This document shows, one piece after another, positions 1-6,052 of a DNA stretch of 10,194 bases (its first letter is position 1; every line of letters starts with the position of its first letter). Made by a program: the position numbers and the translations under genes. This DNA comes from Gammaproteobacteria bacterium (GTDB taxonomy: Bacteria > Pseudomonadota > Gammaproteobacteria > HK1), in contig JAJECB010000193.1 of NCBI GenBank assembly GCA_022822245.1, positions 1 to 10,194 of the forward strand, in the 5' to 3' direction. The notes under the pieces were generated by a model. The model made no database searches and was not told where the DNA came from. It saw nothing but the letters and a program-made list of their open reading frames with translations.

Positions 1-848
1 TAGGGCCGGCAGGTGCAGATGTCCGACCCGAAGACATCGGAGCCGTTGCACTCGTCGTGGACGCGGCAGGTCACCGGCGCGCCGGAGCGTGCCGGGGCGG
101 CAACCTCACCGAACCCGTACACCGTGATCCCGCCCACCGGCGGGAGGAACACCTTGACGTCGGGCCGGGTCACCAGCTCGGTGTACATGCCCCCCGACTC
201 CTCGAACAGGGCGCGCCGGAGCTCGGGCTCCCCGATCCCGAAACGTTCCGCGATGCCGGGCAGGTACCACACCGGCTCGATGGCCATCTTCGTGACCCGC
301 ACGTCCCCGGTCTCGGTCAGCACCTCGCCGTCCGGCGCGAGGCGGCCCGCCTCGATGGCGCCCTTGACCTCCGGCACCGTCAGGTGCGCCTTCGTGACCG
401 CGATGGTGGGCCGGATGTCGAGGCCGCCCGCGATGTCCTCGGCGAACGCCTCGCTCACCATGTGCCCCCAGGGGTCGAGCGACACGATGCGATCCGGCTC
501 CGACCACGGCGGGTACGGCCCAATCGGCTCCGCCGGGGAGGTGTCGGTGAGGTCGGGGACGTGGACCGGGTCGAGCCGCCCCGCCGCCACCGCGAGCGCC
601 CGATACAGCGAATAGGACCCGGAATGAGCGCCGATGACGTTCCGGCGCGTGCCGTCGCGCACGCTCCCGAGCACCGGACCGCGCGACCTCGGGTCCGCCG
701 CCCCCCACTCGATGGCGACCGGCTTCGCGGTCCCGCCCGGATGGGACGACAGGCGGATGTGACGCCGCGGACTCGCGCGGGCGGGGCCCGCCCCCGTCGC
801 CGGCGCGGACGGCTCCTGCCTCGCGGTACTGCCGTGGTCCTCGGCCAT
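1..848 (-). CDS. urc1: GTP cyclohydrolase II-like protein of uracil catabolism (URC1 family), 3' end cut by window edge
   Basis: Seen: reading the minus strand from ATG at 848 gives 282 residues without a stop to the window edge. Residues near the end read HDECNGSDVFGSDICTC, the zinc-site region of GTP cyclohydrolase II (RibA), with Cys267, Cys278 and Cys280 as the expected ligands. Other conserved-looking stretches are IEWGAADPRSRGPVLG, HSGSYSLYRALAVAAG, SLDPWGHMVSEAFA, DIRPTIAVTKAH, EPVWYLPGIAERFG and VKVFLPPVGGITVYGFG. These match the RibA-like family found in pyrimidine degradation clusters rather than riboflavin RibA, which lacks this long N-terminal region. Known: in Lachancea kluyveri, URC1 is needed to degrade uracil and is thought to act on a uracil nucleotide-type substrate rather than GTP. 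Context: it diverges from the DUF1688 (URC4) and upp genes, the same trio as in the yeast pathway. The start has a GAGGAG Shine-Dalgarno; the first ~30 residues are low-complexity. The missing C-terminus should hold the rest of the catalytic domain. Confidence 0.9.
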   Translation of the reverse strand, partial: MAEDHGSTARQEPSAPATGAGPARASPRRHIRLSSHPGGTAKPVAIEWGAADPRSRGPVLGSVRDGTRRNVIGAHSGSYSLYRALAVAAGRLDPVHVPDLTDTSPAEPIGPYPPWSEPDRIVSLDPWGHMVSEAFAEDIAGGLDIRPTIAVTKAHLTVPEVKGAIEAGRLAPDGEVLTETGDVRVTKMAIEPVWYLPGIAERFGIGEPELRRALFEESGGMYTELVTRPDVKVFLPPVGGITVYGFGEVAAPARSGAPVTCRVHDECNGSDVFGSDICTCRP

Positions 849-857
849 CGTTCGGCG

Positions 858-863
858 CTCCTC
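858..863 (-). promoter_or_regulatory. Ribosome binding site of the URC1-like gene
   Basis: GAGGAG on the minus strand ends 9 nt before the ATG at 848. It is what fixes this start, since no comparable site precedes another start codon in that frame. Confidence 0.6.
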
Positions 864-880
864 GGGCTTTCCTTCAAGCT

Positions 881-904
881 CCCGCCGGGGCGCCCGCCGG
901 GGCG
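881..904. repeat. Two tandem copies of a 12-bp GC-rich unit
   Basis: CCCGCCGGGGCG occurs twice in direct succession (881-892 and 893-904), followed by GGCGGGCG. It lies in the 5' leader region of the URC1-like gene, 33-56 nt upstream of its start codon. No function can be assigned; it may simply be replication slippage in GC-rich DNA. Confidence 0.6.
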
Positions 905-944
905 GGCGCGCGACCCGGCCGCCCCCCGTGCGTGGGGTCCCGTC

Positions 945-961
945 CGGTCCGAACCGGACCG
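945..961. promoter_or_regulatory. Perfect dyad, candidate operator in the divergent URC control region
   Basis: CGGTCCG-AAC-CGGACCG is a perfect inverted repeat with 7-bp arms and a 3-bp centre. It is about 100 bp upstream of the URC1-like start and about 250 bp upstream of the DUF1688 start. Its position between two divergent genes of one pathway fits a repressor or activator site. It has no run of T residues, so a terminator is unlikely. Binding by any regulator is inference; no regulator gene is in the window. Confidence 0.35.
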
Positions 962-1127
962 AGAAGGGTGCGAAGGGCCGGAAAATAACCGATCTCGGGC
1001 CGCGTGCGTACCCCGCGAGACACGACGGGACCCCGCCCGGCGGCCGATTCTCCTCTCACGCCGAACCAAAGATGCGGCCGTGCGTCGCGTACGGGCCACC
1101 AACGGGCGCGCCCGCGACGAGCCCGGC

Positions 1128-1156
1128 TTGACGCAAAGGCTCCCGGCAACGACGAT
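1128..1156 (+). promoter_or_regulatory. Candidate sigma70-type promoter for DUF1688-upp
   Basis: TTGACG (1128-1133) matches the -35 consensus at 5 of 6 bases. A 17-bp spacer leads to GACGAT (1151-1156), which matches TATAAT at only 3 of 6, including the A at position 2 and the final AT. A start of transcription near 1163 would leave a leader of about 46 nt before the GTG at 1209. The -10 is weak, so this is a suggestion. Confidence 0.35.
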
Positions 1157-1208
1157 TCGCGGCCCGGCTCCGGCTCGGGTGCATGATTCAGGAGAAGGGA
1201 ACCGGAAC

Positions 1209-2438
1209 GTGAACGTCATTGACGACCCCGCCATCCGGGAGCTCTGGACCGTCGAGGCGGTTCGGGAGCGGGCGCACGAGCTGCTCGATCTCGGGGAGCG
1301 CGACGCGCTCGAGCACTTCCGCGTCGATGCGGCCCGGCTCGACGCCGCGGCGGAGTTCGTGGCGGAAGTCACCCGCGAGCGCCACCCGGATCTCCGGGTA
1401 CCCCTGCACAGCCGGTGGCGGCACTTCGAAGGGCCGAACGGAGCCGGCCGCTGGGACACCGTCGCCGGCAGCGCCGGACTCCTCGGCGCGGAGCGCGCCC
1501 GGAGCGCGGTCGAGCTCGCCGTCGTCAGCGTGCTCCTCGACGCGGGCGCGGGGAGCACGTGGCGCTACCGGGACGAGCTCACCGGAAGCTCGATCGGGCG
1601 GAGCGAAGGCCTCGCGGTCGCGACCTTCGACCTCTACCGTCGGGGAACCCTGTCGAGCGACCCCGCGCAGCCGCTCCGCGCGGACGCGGGCGGGCTCGCC
1701 GGCGTCGACCGGCCCTCGTTCGAGCAGTCGTTTCAGCTCGGGCCTCACAATTCTCTCAACGGCGTCACGGGACGGATCCGGTGCCTTCACTCCCTCGGGC
1801 GGGCGGTCGCGGCACGGCCCGAATTCGCGCTTGCCGCCGGGCCCGCGAACGGCGCGGCCCGGCGGCTCGGCCACCTCTTCGACCACATCCTGGCCACCGC
1901 CACCGACGGCCGGCTCGACGCCCGCGATCTCTTCCGCACCGTGATGCTGGCGCTTCACGGGGTCATCGGACGAGCGCTCGGCGACGTCTGGCCGCACGCC
2001 GGGATCCGCCGGTCCGATCCCACCGACGGCGTCCTCGCCCTGCACAAGCTCTTCCAGTGGCTCACCTGGTCCCTCGTCGAGCCGCTCGCCGAAGGCGGCG
2101 TCACGGTCATCGGCACCGACGCCCTCACCGGGCTCGCGGAGTACCGCAACGGGGGGCTGCTCATCGACACCGGGGTGATGGTTCCGCGGCGCCCCATCCC
2201 CGACCGCCCGCTCTCTCCGGGAGATCCGATCGTGGTCGAATGGCGGGGGCTGACGGTGGCGCTGCTGGACCGGCTGCGGCCGCGCGTCGCGCGCAACCTC
2301 GGCATCGCGGAACCGGATTTCTCCATCGGCCACCTCCTCGAAGGAGGGACCTGGCGGGCGGGGCGGCGCATCGCGGAGCGCCTGCGGGAAGGAGGTCCTC
2401 CACCCATCCGGATCGCGAGCGACGGCACGGTATTCTGA
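1209..2438 (+). CDS. urc4: URC4/urg3 family protein (DUF1688), uracil catabolism
   Basis: A 409-residue protein of the DUF1688 family, close to the usual family length of 400-430. Diagnostic stretches seen are [10 protein letters not shown] (64-73), a central block around 105-150 containing [36 protein letters not shown] and RRGTLSS, then [28 protein letters not shown] and, near the end, [16 protein letters not shown]. Known: URC4 of Lachancea kluyveri and urg3 of fission yeast belong to this family and are required for, or induced with, uracil degradation; the exact reaction is not settled. It is probably cytosolic; no signal peptide or membrane segment is seen. The GTG start was chosen because GGAGAAGGGA (1191-1200) lies 8 nt upstream and the following residues fit the family N-terminus; another in-frame GTG at 1179 has poorer support. 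upp begins 46 nt downstream, so the two are probably one operon, divergent from the URC1-like gene. Confidence 0.92.
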   Translation: MNVIDDPAIRELWTVEAVRERAHELLDLGERDALEHFRVDAARLDAAAEFVAEVTRERHPDLRVPLHSRWRHFEGPNGAGRWDTVAGSAGLLGAERARSAVELAVVSVLLDAGAGSTWRYRDELTGSSIGRSEGLAVATFDLYRRGTLSSDPAQPLRADAGGLAGVDRPSFEQSFQLGPHNSLNGVTGRIRCLHSLGRAVAARPEFALAAGPANGAARRLGHLFDHILATATDGRLDARDLFRTVMLALHGVIGRALGDVWPHAGIRRSDPTDGVLALHKLFQWLTWSLVEPLAEGGVTVIGTDALTGLAEYRNGGLLIDTGVMVPRRPIPDRPLSPGDPIVVEWRGLTVALLDRLRPRVARNLGIAEPDFSIGHLLEGGTWRAGRRIAERLREGGPPPIRIASDGTVF

Positions 2439-2484
2439 CTACGCCCGCCGGGACGGCGCGGCGCCCGCGAACCGGAGGCATCCC

Positions 2485-3114
2485 ATGGCGGAAGTACGAG
2501 TCATCGACCATCCTCTCGTCCAGCACAAGCTCACCCTCATGCGCCGGGTCGACACCCCGACGGCCAAGTTCCGGGCCCTGCTCCGGGAGATCGCCCTCCT
2601 CCTCGGGTACGAGGTCACCCGCGACCTCGCGCTGACCGAGGAAGCGATCGAGACGCCCCTCGAATCCATGACCGCCCCGGTCCTCGCCGGCAAGAAGCTC
2701 GTGCTGGTCTCGATCCTGCGCGCCGGAAACGGGCTCCTCGAAGGCATGCTGGACCTGATGCCGGCGGCCCGGGTCGGGCACATCGGCCTGTATCGGGACC
2801 CGGTGACCCTGATGGCGATCGAGTACTACTTCAAGGTGCCGGAGGACCTCGACGACCGCGAGGTGATCGCGGTCGACCCGATGCTCGCCACCGCCCACTC
2901 CGCGGTCGCGGCGGTGCACCGGCTGAAGGAGGCGGGCGCAAGGTCCATCAAGCTCGTGTGCCTGGTGGCGGCGCCGGAAGGGCTCCAGGCCTTCGACCGG
3001 GAGCACCCGGACGTGCCCGTCTACACCGCCGCCGTCGACGAGCGGCTGGACGACCACGGCTACATCCGCCCCGGCCTCGGCGACGCCGGAGACCGCCTCT
3101 ACGGCACCAAGTAG
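2485..3114 (+). CDS. upp: Uracil phosphoribosyltransferase
   Basis: A 209-residue protein colinear with E. coli Upp (208 residues). It makes UMP and pyrophosphate from uracil and PRPP in the cytosol. Seen: N-terminal [15 protein letters not shown], the [14 protein letters not shown] block (76-89), the PRPP-binding loop [10 protein letters not shown] (131-140), [10 protein letters not shown] (161-170), and the uracil-binding C-terminus [19 protein letters not shown]. The PRPP loop differs from the classic DPMLATGGS: Ala137 and His138 replace the two glycines. I recall relaxed versions of this loop in some proteobacterial paralogues, so activity is still likely. GGAGG (2474-2478) is 6 nt before the ATG. 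Sitting behind DUF1688 and opposite a URC1-like gene, it probably serves as the URC6-type enzyme that commits uracil to the nucleotide level for degradation rather than only for salvage. Confidence 0.95.
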   Translation: MAEVRVIDHPLVQHKLTLMRRVDTPTAKFRALLREIALLLGYEVTRDLALTEEAIETPLESMTAPVLAGKKLVLVSILRAGNGLLEGMLDLMPAARVGHIGLYRDPVTLMAIEYYFKVPEDLDDREVIAVDPMLATAHSAVAAVHRLKEAGARSIKLVCLVAAPEGLQAFDREHPDVPVYTAAVDERLDDHGYIRPGLGDAGDRLYGTK

Positions 3115-3122
3115 CCCGGCAA

Positions 3123-3142
3123 CCGCCGCGCGGGCGCGGCGG
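3123..3142. terminator. GC-rich hairpin between convergent upp and selW genes
   Basis: CCGCCGCG-CGGG-CGCGGCGG is a perfect 8-bp stem with a 4-nt loop, starting 9 nt after the upp stop codon. It also lies 54 nt beyond the end of the opposing selenoprotein gene, so it could serve both strands. It lacks a T run on either side, so intrinsic termination is uncertain; it may instead stabilise the 3' ends. Confidence 0.5.
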
Positions 3143-3195
3143 ATTCAGTTGCAGCAGGGTTCGGGGCAGGATTCAGGGGCGGGCGACGCTTCCTT

Positions 3196-3426
3196 TCACG
3201 GGGGAGGGCCGCCGTTGGCGAGACCCTTGAGCTCGCCCTGCTCCGGGAACCGCCCGAGCGCCTTCTTGGAGAAGACGAGCCGGTCGTCCACCGTGACCTC
3301 GAACACCCCGCCGCCCGACTTGACGAGCTCCACGTCGGCGCCGAACTCCATGATGAGGTCATCTCTCGCGCTCACGGCGCGAGGCTCGTAGCCTCAAGCT
3401 CCGCAGTATTCGATCCGGACCCGCAT
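3196..3426 (-). CDS. selW: Selenoprotein W-like thioredoxin-fold protein (SelT/SelW/SelH, Rdx family) with in-frame TGA = selenocysteine
   Basis: Seen: minus-strand ATG (3426) opens a frame reading MRVRIEYCGA-TGA-GYEPRA and continuing to a TGA stop at 3198-3196. Reading the internal TGA (3396-3394, codon 11) as selenocysteine (U) gives 76 residues. Later landmarks are DVELVKSGGGVFEVTVDDR and LVFSKKALGRFPEQGEL. The redox motif CGAUGY is identical to that of mammalian SelW, and the strand order and GGVFEV/FSKK landmarks match the family. Known: SelW/Rdx proteins are small cytosolic thioredoxin-fold redox proteins with CxxC or CxxU. A hairpin fitting a bacterial SECIS follows the TGA (3365-3383). 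GGAG and TGAGG sit 4-9 nt before the ATG, and an upstream in-frame TGA (3435-3433) bounds the gene. Ignoring selenocysteine, a caller would find only a fragment from the GTG at 3375, losing the active site. No selA, selB, selC or selD is in the window, so decoding capacity must lie elsewhere. The alternatives, a sequencing error or decayed CxxC gene, are disfavoured by the exact motif and hairpin. Confidence 0.88.
3365..3383 (-). promoter_or_regulatory. Bacterial SECIS element of the selW-like gene
   Basis: On the minus strand CTCGCGC-CGTGA-GCGCGAG forms a perfect 7-bp stem with a 5-nt loop. The stem starts at nucleotide 11 after the TGA codon; the loop G followed by U is at nucleotides 19-20. 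Known: bacterial SECIS hairpins lie inside the coding region just after the UGA, with a short loop having G among its first two bases, about 16-37 nt downstream, recognised by SelB. This one meets each of those points. The hairpin also encodes SelW residues, so its conservation is partly constrained by protein sequence. Confidence 0.8.
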
Positions 3427-3430
3427 TGAT

Positions 3431-3439
3431 CCTCACTCC
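3431..3439 (-). promoter_or_regulatory. Shine-Dalgarno region supporting the selenoprotein start
   Basis: GGAGTGAGG on the minus strand ends 4 nt before the ATG at 3426. Its presence upstream of the short segment before the TGA argues that translation really begins there and must pass through the TGA. Confidence 0.55.
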
Positions 3440-3597
3440 GTGGTTGGTCCACACAGGATATCCCGGACCCCGGCCCCATGACACCCCGGCGCGGCCCGCC
3501 CACGCGCCGGAGCACGCCGGGACGCCGATGGGAACCGATGCGGGTATGATGGCCGGGCTCGGCCGTGCCGGCCGGCCCCGACACCGCCAGCGCGCCG

Positions 3598-4302
3598 ATG
3601 TTTCCGCTCCACGACGACAACCCGACCCGAATCACCCCGTACGTCACCATCGCCCTCATCGTGGCGTGCGCGCTCGTGTTCCTGTGGCAGATCTCGCTCG
3701 ACGGCTACGGCCAGCAGCACGCGGTCTACGCGCTCGGGGCCATCCCCGCAGTGCTGTTCGACATGGCGCACCTGCCCGCGGAGCTCGTCCTGGTTCCCGC
3801 CTGGGCGACCGCGTTCACCTCGATGTTCATGCACGGCGGGTGGATGCACGTCATCGGGAACATGCTCTACCTCTGGATCTTCGGCAACAACGTCGAGGAC
3901 TCGATGGGGCACGTGCGGTTCACCGTCTTCTACCTCGTCTGCGGGCTCCTCGCTCTCGTCGCCCACGCCGCCCCCAACGCCGCCTCCCAGGTGCCCCTCA
4001 TCGGCGCGAGCGGCGCGGTGTCGGGGGTGCTCGGGGCCTACCTCCTTCTCTATCCGCACGCGCGGGTGCTCGTGGTCATCCCCTTCGGCATCTTCCTCCA
4101 CACGATGCGGGTCCGCGCGGTGTGGGTGCTCGGCGGGTGGTTCGTGCTCCAGCTCATCAACTCCGCCATGGTGGGGACCTCCGGCGGCGGGGTGGCGTGG
4201 AGCGCCCACGTCGGCGGATTCCTCGCCGGCGCGGTCCTGATCCCCTTCTTCAAGCACCGGAGCGTCAAGCTCTTCGCGCCCGCCCGCGTCCGATACAGAT
4301 AG
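3598..4302 (+). CDS. Rhomboid family intramembrane serine protease
   Basis: A 234-residue multi-pass inner-membrane protein. Rhomboids cleave transmembrane helices of substrate proteins within the bilayer using a Ser-His dyad. Seen: MFPLHDDNPTR at the N-terminus, a first membrane helix (about 14-30), the L1 loop and second helix with FMHGGWMHVIGN (77-88, including His84 and Asn88 of the HxxxN motif), GASG (136-139) with nucleophile Ser138, and AHVGGFLAG (203-211) with general base His204. Further hydrophobic spans lie around 108-123, 139-151, 155-168 and 174-190. All catalytic residues are present, so it should be active; its substrates are unknown. ATG 3598 is chosen because homologues begin with MFP(L/I)HDDNPT; an in-frame GTG at 3565 would add 11 residues. 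Neither has a strong Shine-Dalgarno. A TATGAT at 3545-3550 could be a -10 box, but I see no convincing -35. The next gene starts 16 nt after the stop, suggesting an operon. Confidence 0.93.
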   Translation: MFPLHDDNPTRITPYVTIALIVACALVFLWQISLDGYGQQHAVYALGAIPAVLFDMAHLPAELVLVPAWATAFTSMFMHGGWMHVIGNMLYLWIFGNNVEDSMGHVRFTVFYLVCGLLALVAHAAPNAASQVPLIGASGAVSGVLGAYLLLYPHARVLVVIPFGIFLHTMRVRAVWVLGGWFVLQLINSAMVGTSGGGVAWSAHVGGFLAGAVLIPFFKHRSVKLFAPARVRYR

Positions 4303-4318
4303 TGCAAGATCGAAGAAG

Positions 4319-5074
4319 ATGACCGAGGTTGTGCGCACGATCGTGATCGATTCCCGTTTTTCGGGGCCGCCCGGGCTCGGCAACGGCGGCTACGTGGCGG
4401 GGGTCGTGGCGGGGGCGGTGGGAAGCGAGGCCACCGTAACCCTGCGCGCCCCCATCCCGCTCGACATCCCCCTCGAGCTGACCGCGAATCGCGCCGCGGC
4501 GCAGTCGACGGACGGCGCGTCCGCGGCCGCCCGCCGGGCGGAGCTCCGGCACGAGGGAAAACTGCTTGCCGAGGCGGTCGCGGACGCGCCCGACCTTCCC
4601 CCGCCGCCCGCGCCGGATCGCGCCACCTCGGCCGCCGCGACCGCACGGTATTCCGGCCGCACGCCCAACCTCTACCAGGAGTGCTTCGTGTGCGGCTTCG
4701 CGCGCGAGCCGGGAAGCGGGCTCCGGGTCTTCGCGGGTCCCACCGCCGAACCGGGACTGGTCGCCGCGGACTGGCCGGTGCATCCCGGGCTGGGGGATGC
4801 GAGCGGCGCGGTTCCCGACGAGTTCCTGTGGGGCGCCCTCGATTGCCCCGGCGCCTACGCGGTGGGCACCGCGGACCTCCGGCTCGGGCGGATGACCGCC
4901 CGGGTATCCGGCCGGGTCCGGCCCGGCGAGCGCTGCACGGTCGCGGGCTGGCGACTCGGCCGCGAGCGGCGCAAGCACTTCACCGGCACCGCGGTCTACG
5001 GCGAGGCGGGCAACCTGGTAGCCCTCGCCTCCTCGATCTGGATCGCGCCCCGCGAGGGCGGGCCGGGCGGGTGA
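4319..5074 (+). CDS. Double hotdog-fold protein, acyl-CoA thioesterase-like
   Basis: A 251-residue protein that looks like two hotdog domains. The first (about 8-95) has DSRFSGPPGLGNGGYVAG, typical of TesB/PaaI-like acyl-CoA thioesterases, then VTLRAPIPLDIPLEL. The second (about 119-243) begins with ECFVCG (121-126) and carries VPDEFLWGALDCPGAYA and GERCTVAGWRLGRERRKHFTG, the pattern of a hotdog family in which CxxCG precedes the fold. Residues 95-110 form a Pro/Ala-rich linker. No signal peptide or membrane span is seen, so it is probably cytosolic. Hotdog proteins typically hydrolyse or hydrate acyl-CoA thioesters, and the crotonase gene 42 nt downstream fits acyl-CoA metabolism. The substrate is unknown and thioesterase activity is not proven; a role in acyl-CoA binding or dehydration is equally possible. 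The start follows the rhomboid stop by 16 nt with only a weak purine-rich GAAGAAG before it, perhaps indicating translation coupled to the rhomboid. Confidence 0.75.
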   Translation: MTEVVRTIVIDSRFSGPPGLGNGGYVAGVVAGAVGSEATVTLRAPIPLDIPLELTANRAAAQSTDGASAAARRAELRHEGKLLAEAVADAPDLPPPPAPDRATSAAATARYSGRTPNLYQECFVCGFAREPGSGLRVFAGPTAEPGLVAADWPVHPGLGDASGAVPDEFLWGALDCPGAYAVGTADLRLGRMTARVSGRVRPGERCTVAGWRLGRERRKHFTGTAVYGEAGNLVALASSIWIAPREGGPGG

Positions 5075-5103
5075 TCGGCGCCCGCCCGCGGCGGAAACAC
5101 GAG

Positions 5104-5111
5104 AAAGGAGG
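5104..5111 (+). promoter_or_regulatory. Strong ribosome binding site of the crotonase-family gene
   Basis: AAAGGAGG ends 5 nt before the ATG at 5117. It is the strongest Shine-Dalgarno in the window and settles the start, so the low-complexity N-terminal ~26 residues are probably translated. Confidence 0.75.
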
Positions 5112-5116
5112 ACACG

Positions 5117-5965
5117 ATGGCGAACGAAGCGGCCCGGATCCGGGCGACGGAGGCCCCCTCGGGGGCGGAGGCGCAGCACGGCGGCAGGCCCGCGCGGGTG
5201 CAGGTGTCGCGGGACGGCGCGATCGCGACCGTGGTCATCGATTCCCCGGCTCGGCGCAATGCGCTCAGCGTCGAGATCGCCCTCGGCCTCCAGGACGCGA
5301 TGGCGGAGCTCGACGCCGACCCGGGGGTCCGCTGCGTAATCCTCCGCGGGGCCGGCGGCCGGGCGTTCAGCGCCGGGGCGGACATCAGCGAGTTCGCGAC
5401 GTGGCGGGTCAACAAGCGGCGGGGCCGGATCTACGCCGGGATCCTCGGGGCCGCCCTCGACGCGGTGCGCACCTGCCGCCACCCGACCATCGCCCTCATC
5501 GAGGGCGACTGCGTGGGCGGGGGGCTCGGGGTCGCGGTCATGTGCGATCTTCGCGTATGCGGGGCCTCGAGCCGCTTCGGGGTGCCCGTCAAGCGGCTCG
5601 GACTTGTCGAGTCGCCGGACGAGCTCGCGCCGCTCGTCGCCAAGCTCGGGGCGAACGCGATGCTCGAGATCCTGCTCCTCGGGGAGGTCTTCGGGGCGGA
5701 GGACGCACTCCGGCTCGGCCTCGTCAACCGGGCGGTCCCCGACGACGAGGTGGAGGCCACCGCGCACCGCATGGCCGCGAGCATCGCCGAGGGCGCGCCG
5801 CTCTCCGCGCGCTGGCACAAGAAGTTCGTCCACCGGCTCCTCGATCCGCGTCCGCTCACCGCGGAAGAGCGGGACGAGGGCTACGACTGCTACGACACCG
5901 AGGACTTCCAGATCGGGTTCCGGGCGTTCCTCGCCAAGGAACGCCCGGAGTTCACCGGCAGGTAG
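5117..5965 (+). CDS. Enoyl-CoA hydratase/isomerase (crotonase) family protein lacking both hydratase glutamates
   Basis: A 282-residue protein of the crotonase superfamily. After a low-complexity leader (1-26) it has the core strand IATVVIDSPARRNALS (36-51), the oxyanion-hole segment FSAGADISEF (84-93), the second oxyanion segment GGGLGVAVMCDLRV (134-147), and FGVPVKRLGLVESPDELAPL (154-173). Aligned by eye with rat mitochondrial enoyl-CoA hydratase, the two catalytic glutamates (Glu144 in GGGCELA and Glu164 in PEILLG) correspond to Gly138 and Val158. The oxyanion hole is intact. Known: crotonases without these residues carry out other CoA chemistry (decarboxylation, hydrolysis, isomerisation, C-C bond cleavage). 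Standard 2-enoyl-CoA hydration is therefore doubtful; Glu165 or Asp168 could supply an acid/base, but this is inference. It is probably cotranscribed with the hotdog gene. A large inverted repeat starts one base after its stop codon. Confidence 0.88.
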   Translation: MANEAARIRATEAPSGAEAQHGGRPARVQVSRDGAIATVVIDSPARRNALSVEIALGLQDAMAELDADPGVRCVILRGAGGRAFSAGADISEFATWRVNKRRGRIYAGILGAALDAVRTCRHPTIALIEGDCVGGGLGVAVMCDLRVCGASSRFGVPVKRLGLVESPDELAPLVAKLGANAMLEILLLGEVFGAEDALRLGLVNRAVPDDEVEATAHRMAASIAEGAPLSARWHKKFVHRLLDPRPLTAEERDEGYDCYDTEDFQIGFRAFLAKERPEFTGR

Positions 5966-5966
5966 G

Positions 5967-6023
5967 GGAAAGTGGGGTCGGAGTGAGCCTTCGATTCGAA
6001 ACCTCACTCCGATCCCATTTTCC
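5967..6023. repeat. Long near-perfect inverted repeat (REP-like palindrome) between the crotonase gene and hyuA
   Basis: A left arm (5967-5987) GGAAAGTGGGGTCGGAGTGAG and right arm (6003-6023) CTCACTCCGATCCCATTTTCC pair over 21 bp. The only two non-Watson-Crick positions are G-U wobbles in plus-strand RNA. The 15-nt centre contains a nested TTCG-ATT-CGAA hairpin. The element begins one base after the crotonase stop and ends 29 bp before the hyuA start. It is less GC-biased than its surroundings. Its form resembles palindromic intergenic repeats mobilised by REP-associated tyrosine transposases; that link is inference. It may also terminate or attenuate transcription into the hyu operon or protect the upstream mRNA end. 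Confidence 0.8.
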
Positions 6024-6052
6024 GGGAACGGCGGGAGGAAGGGCGAGGACCC

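Larger units (their letters stand above)
849..1208. other. Divergent intergenic region between URC1-like and DUF1688 genes
   Basis: This 360-bp stretch holds no convincing gene. The small ORFs that cross it have no ribosome binding site and no recognisable protein motifs. It must carry the promoters of both divergent units. Visible inside it are a 12-bp tandem duplication (881-904), a perfect dyad (945-961), an unusually AT-rich patch around 981-990 (gaaaataacc), and a TTGACG hexamer at 1128-1133 that suits a plus-strand promoter. Confidence 0.7.

Noticed and set aside
13..708. Long open frames over the left edge on the plus strand (13-615) and in another minus frame (106-708).
   Set aside because: They are shadows of the URC1-like gene, whose frame carries the conserved GTP cyclohydrolase II zinc motif.
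928..1186. Small open frames inside the 849-1208 gap.
   Set aside because: They lack ribosome binding sites and recognisable sequence, and are explained by low stop-codon frequency in GC-rich DNA.
57..1208. Upstream extension of the DUF1688 reading frame over the intergenic region and the URC1-like gene.
   Set aside because: The extension shows no protein homology by eye, and a ribosome binding site precedes the GTG at 1209, where family similarity begins.
3196..3375. A conventional 59-residue version of the selW-like gene starting at GTG 3375 and avoiding the TGA.
   Set aside because: It would remove the first beta strand and the CxxU redox site, while the segment before the TGA has both a Shine-Dalgarno and the conserved motif. 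The hairpin after the TGA is better explained by recoding.
3427..3597. Possible promoter for the rhomboid gene with TATGAT at 3545-3550.
   Set aside because: No -35 element at suitable spacing could be seen, so it is mentioned only in the gene entry.
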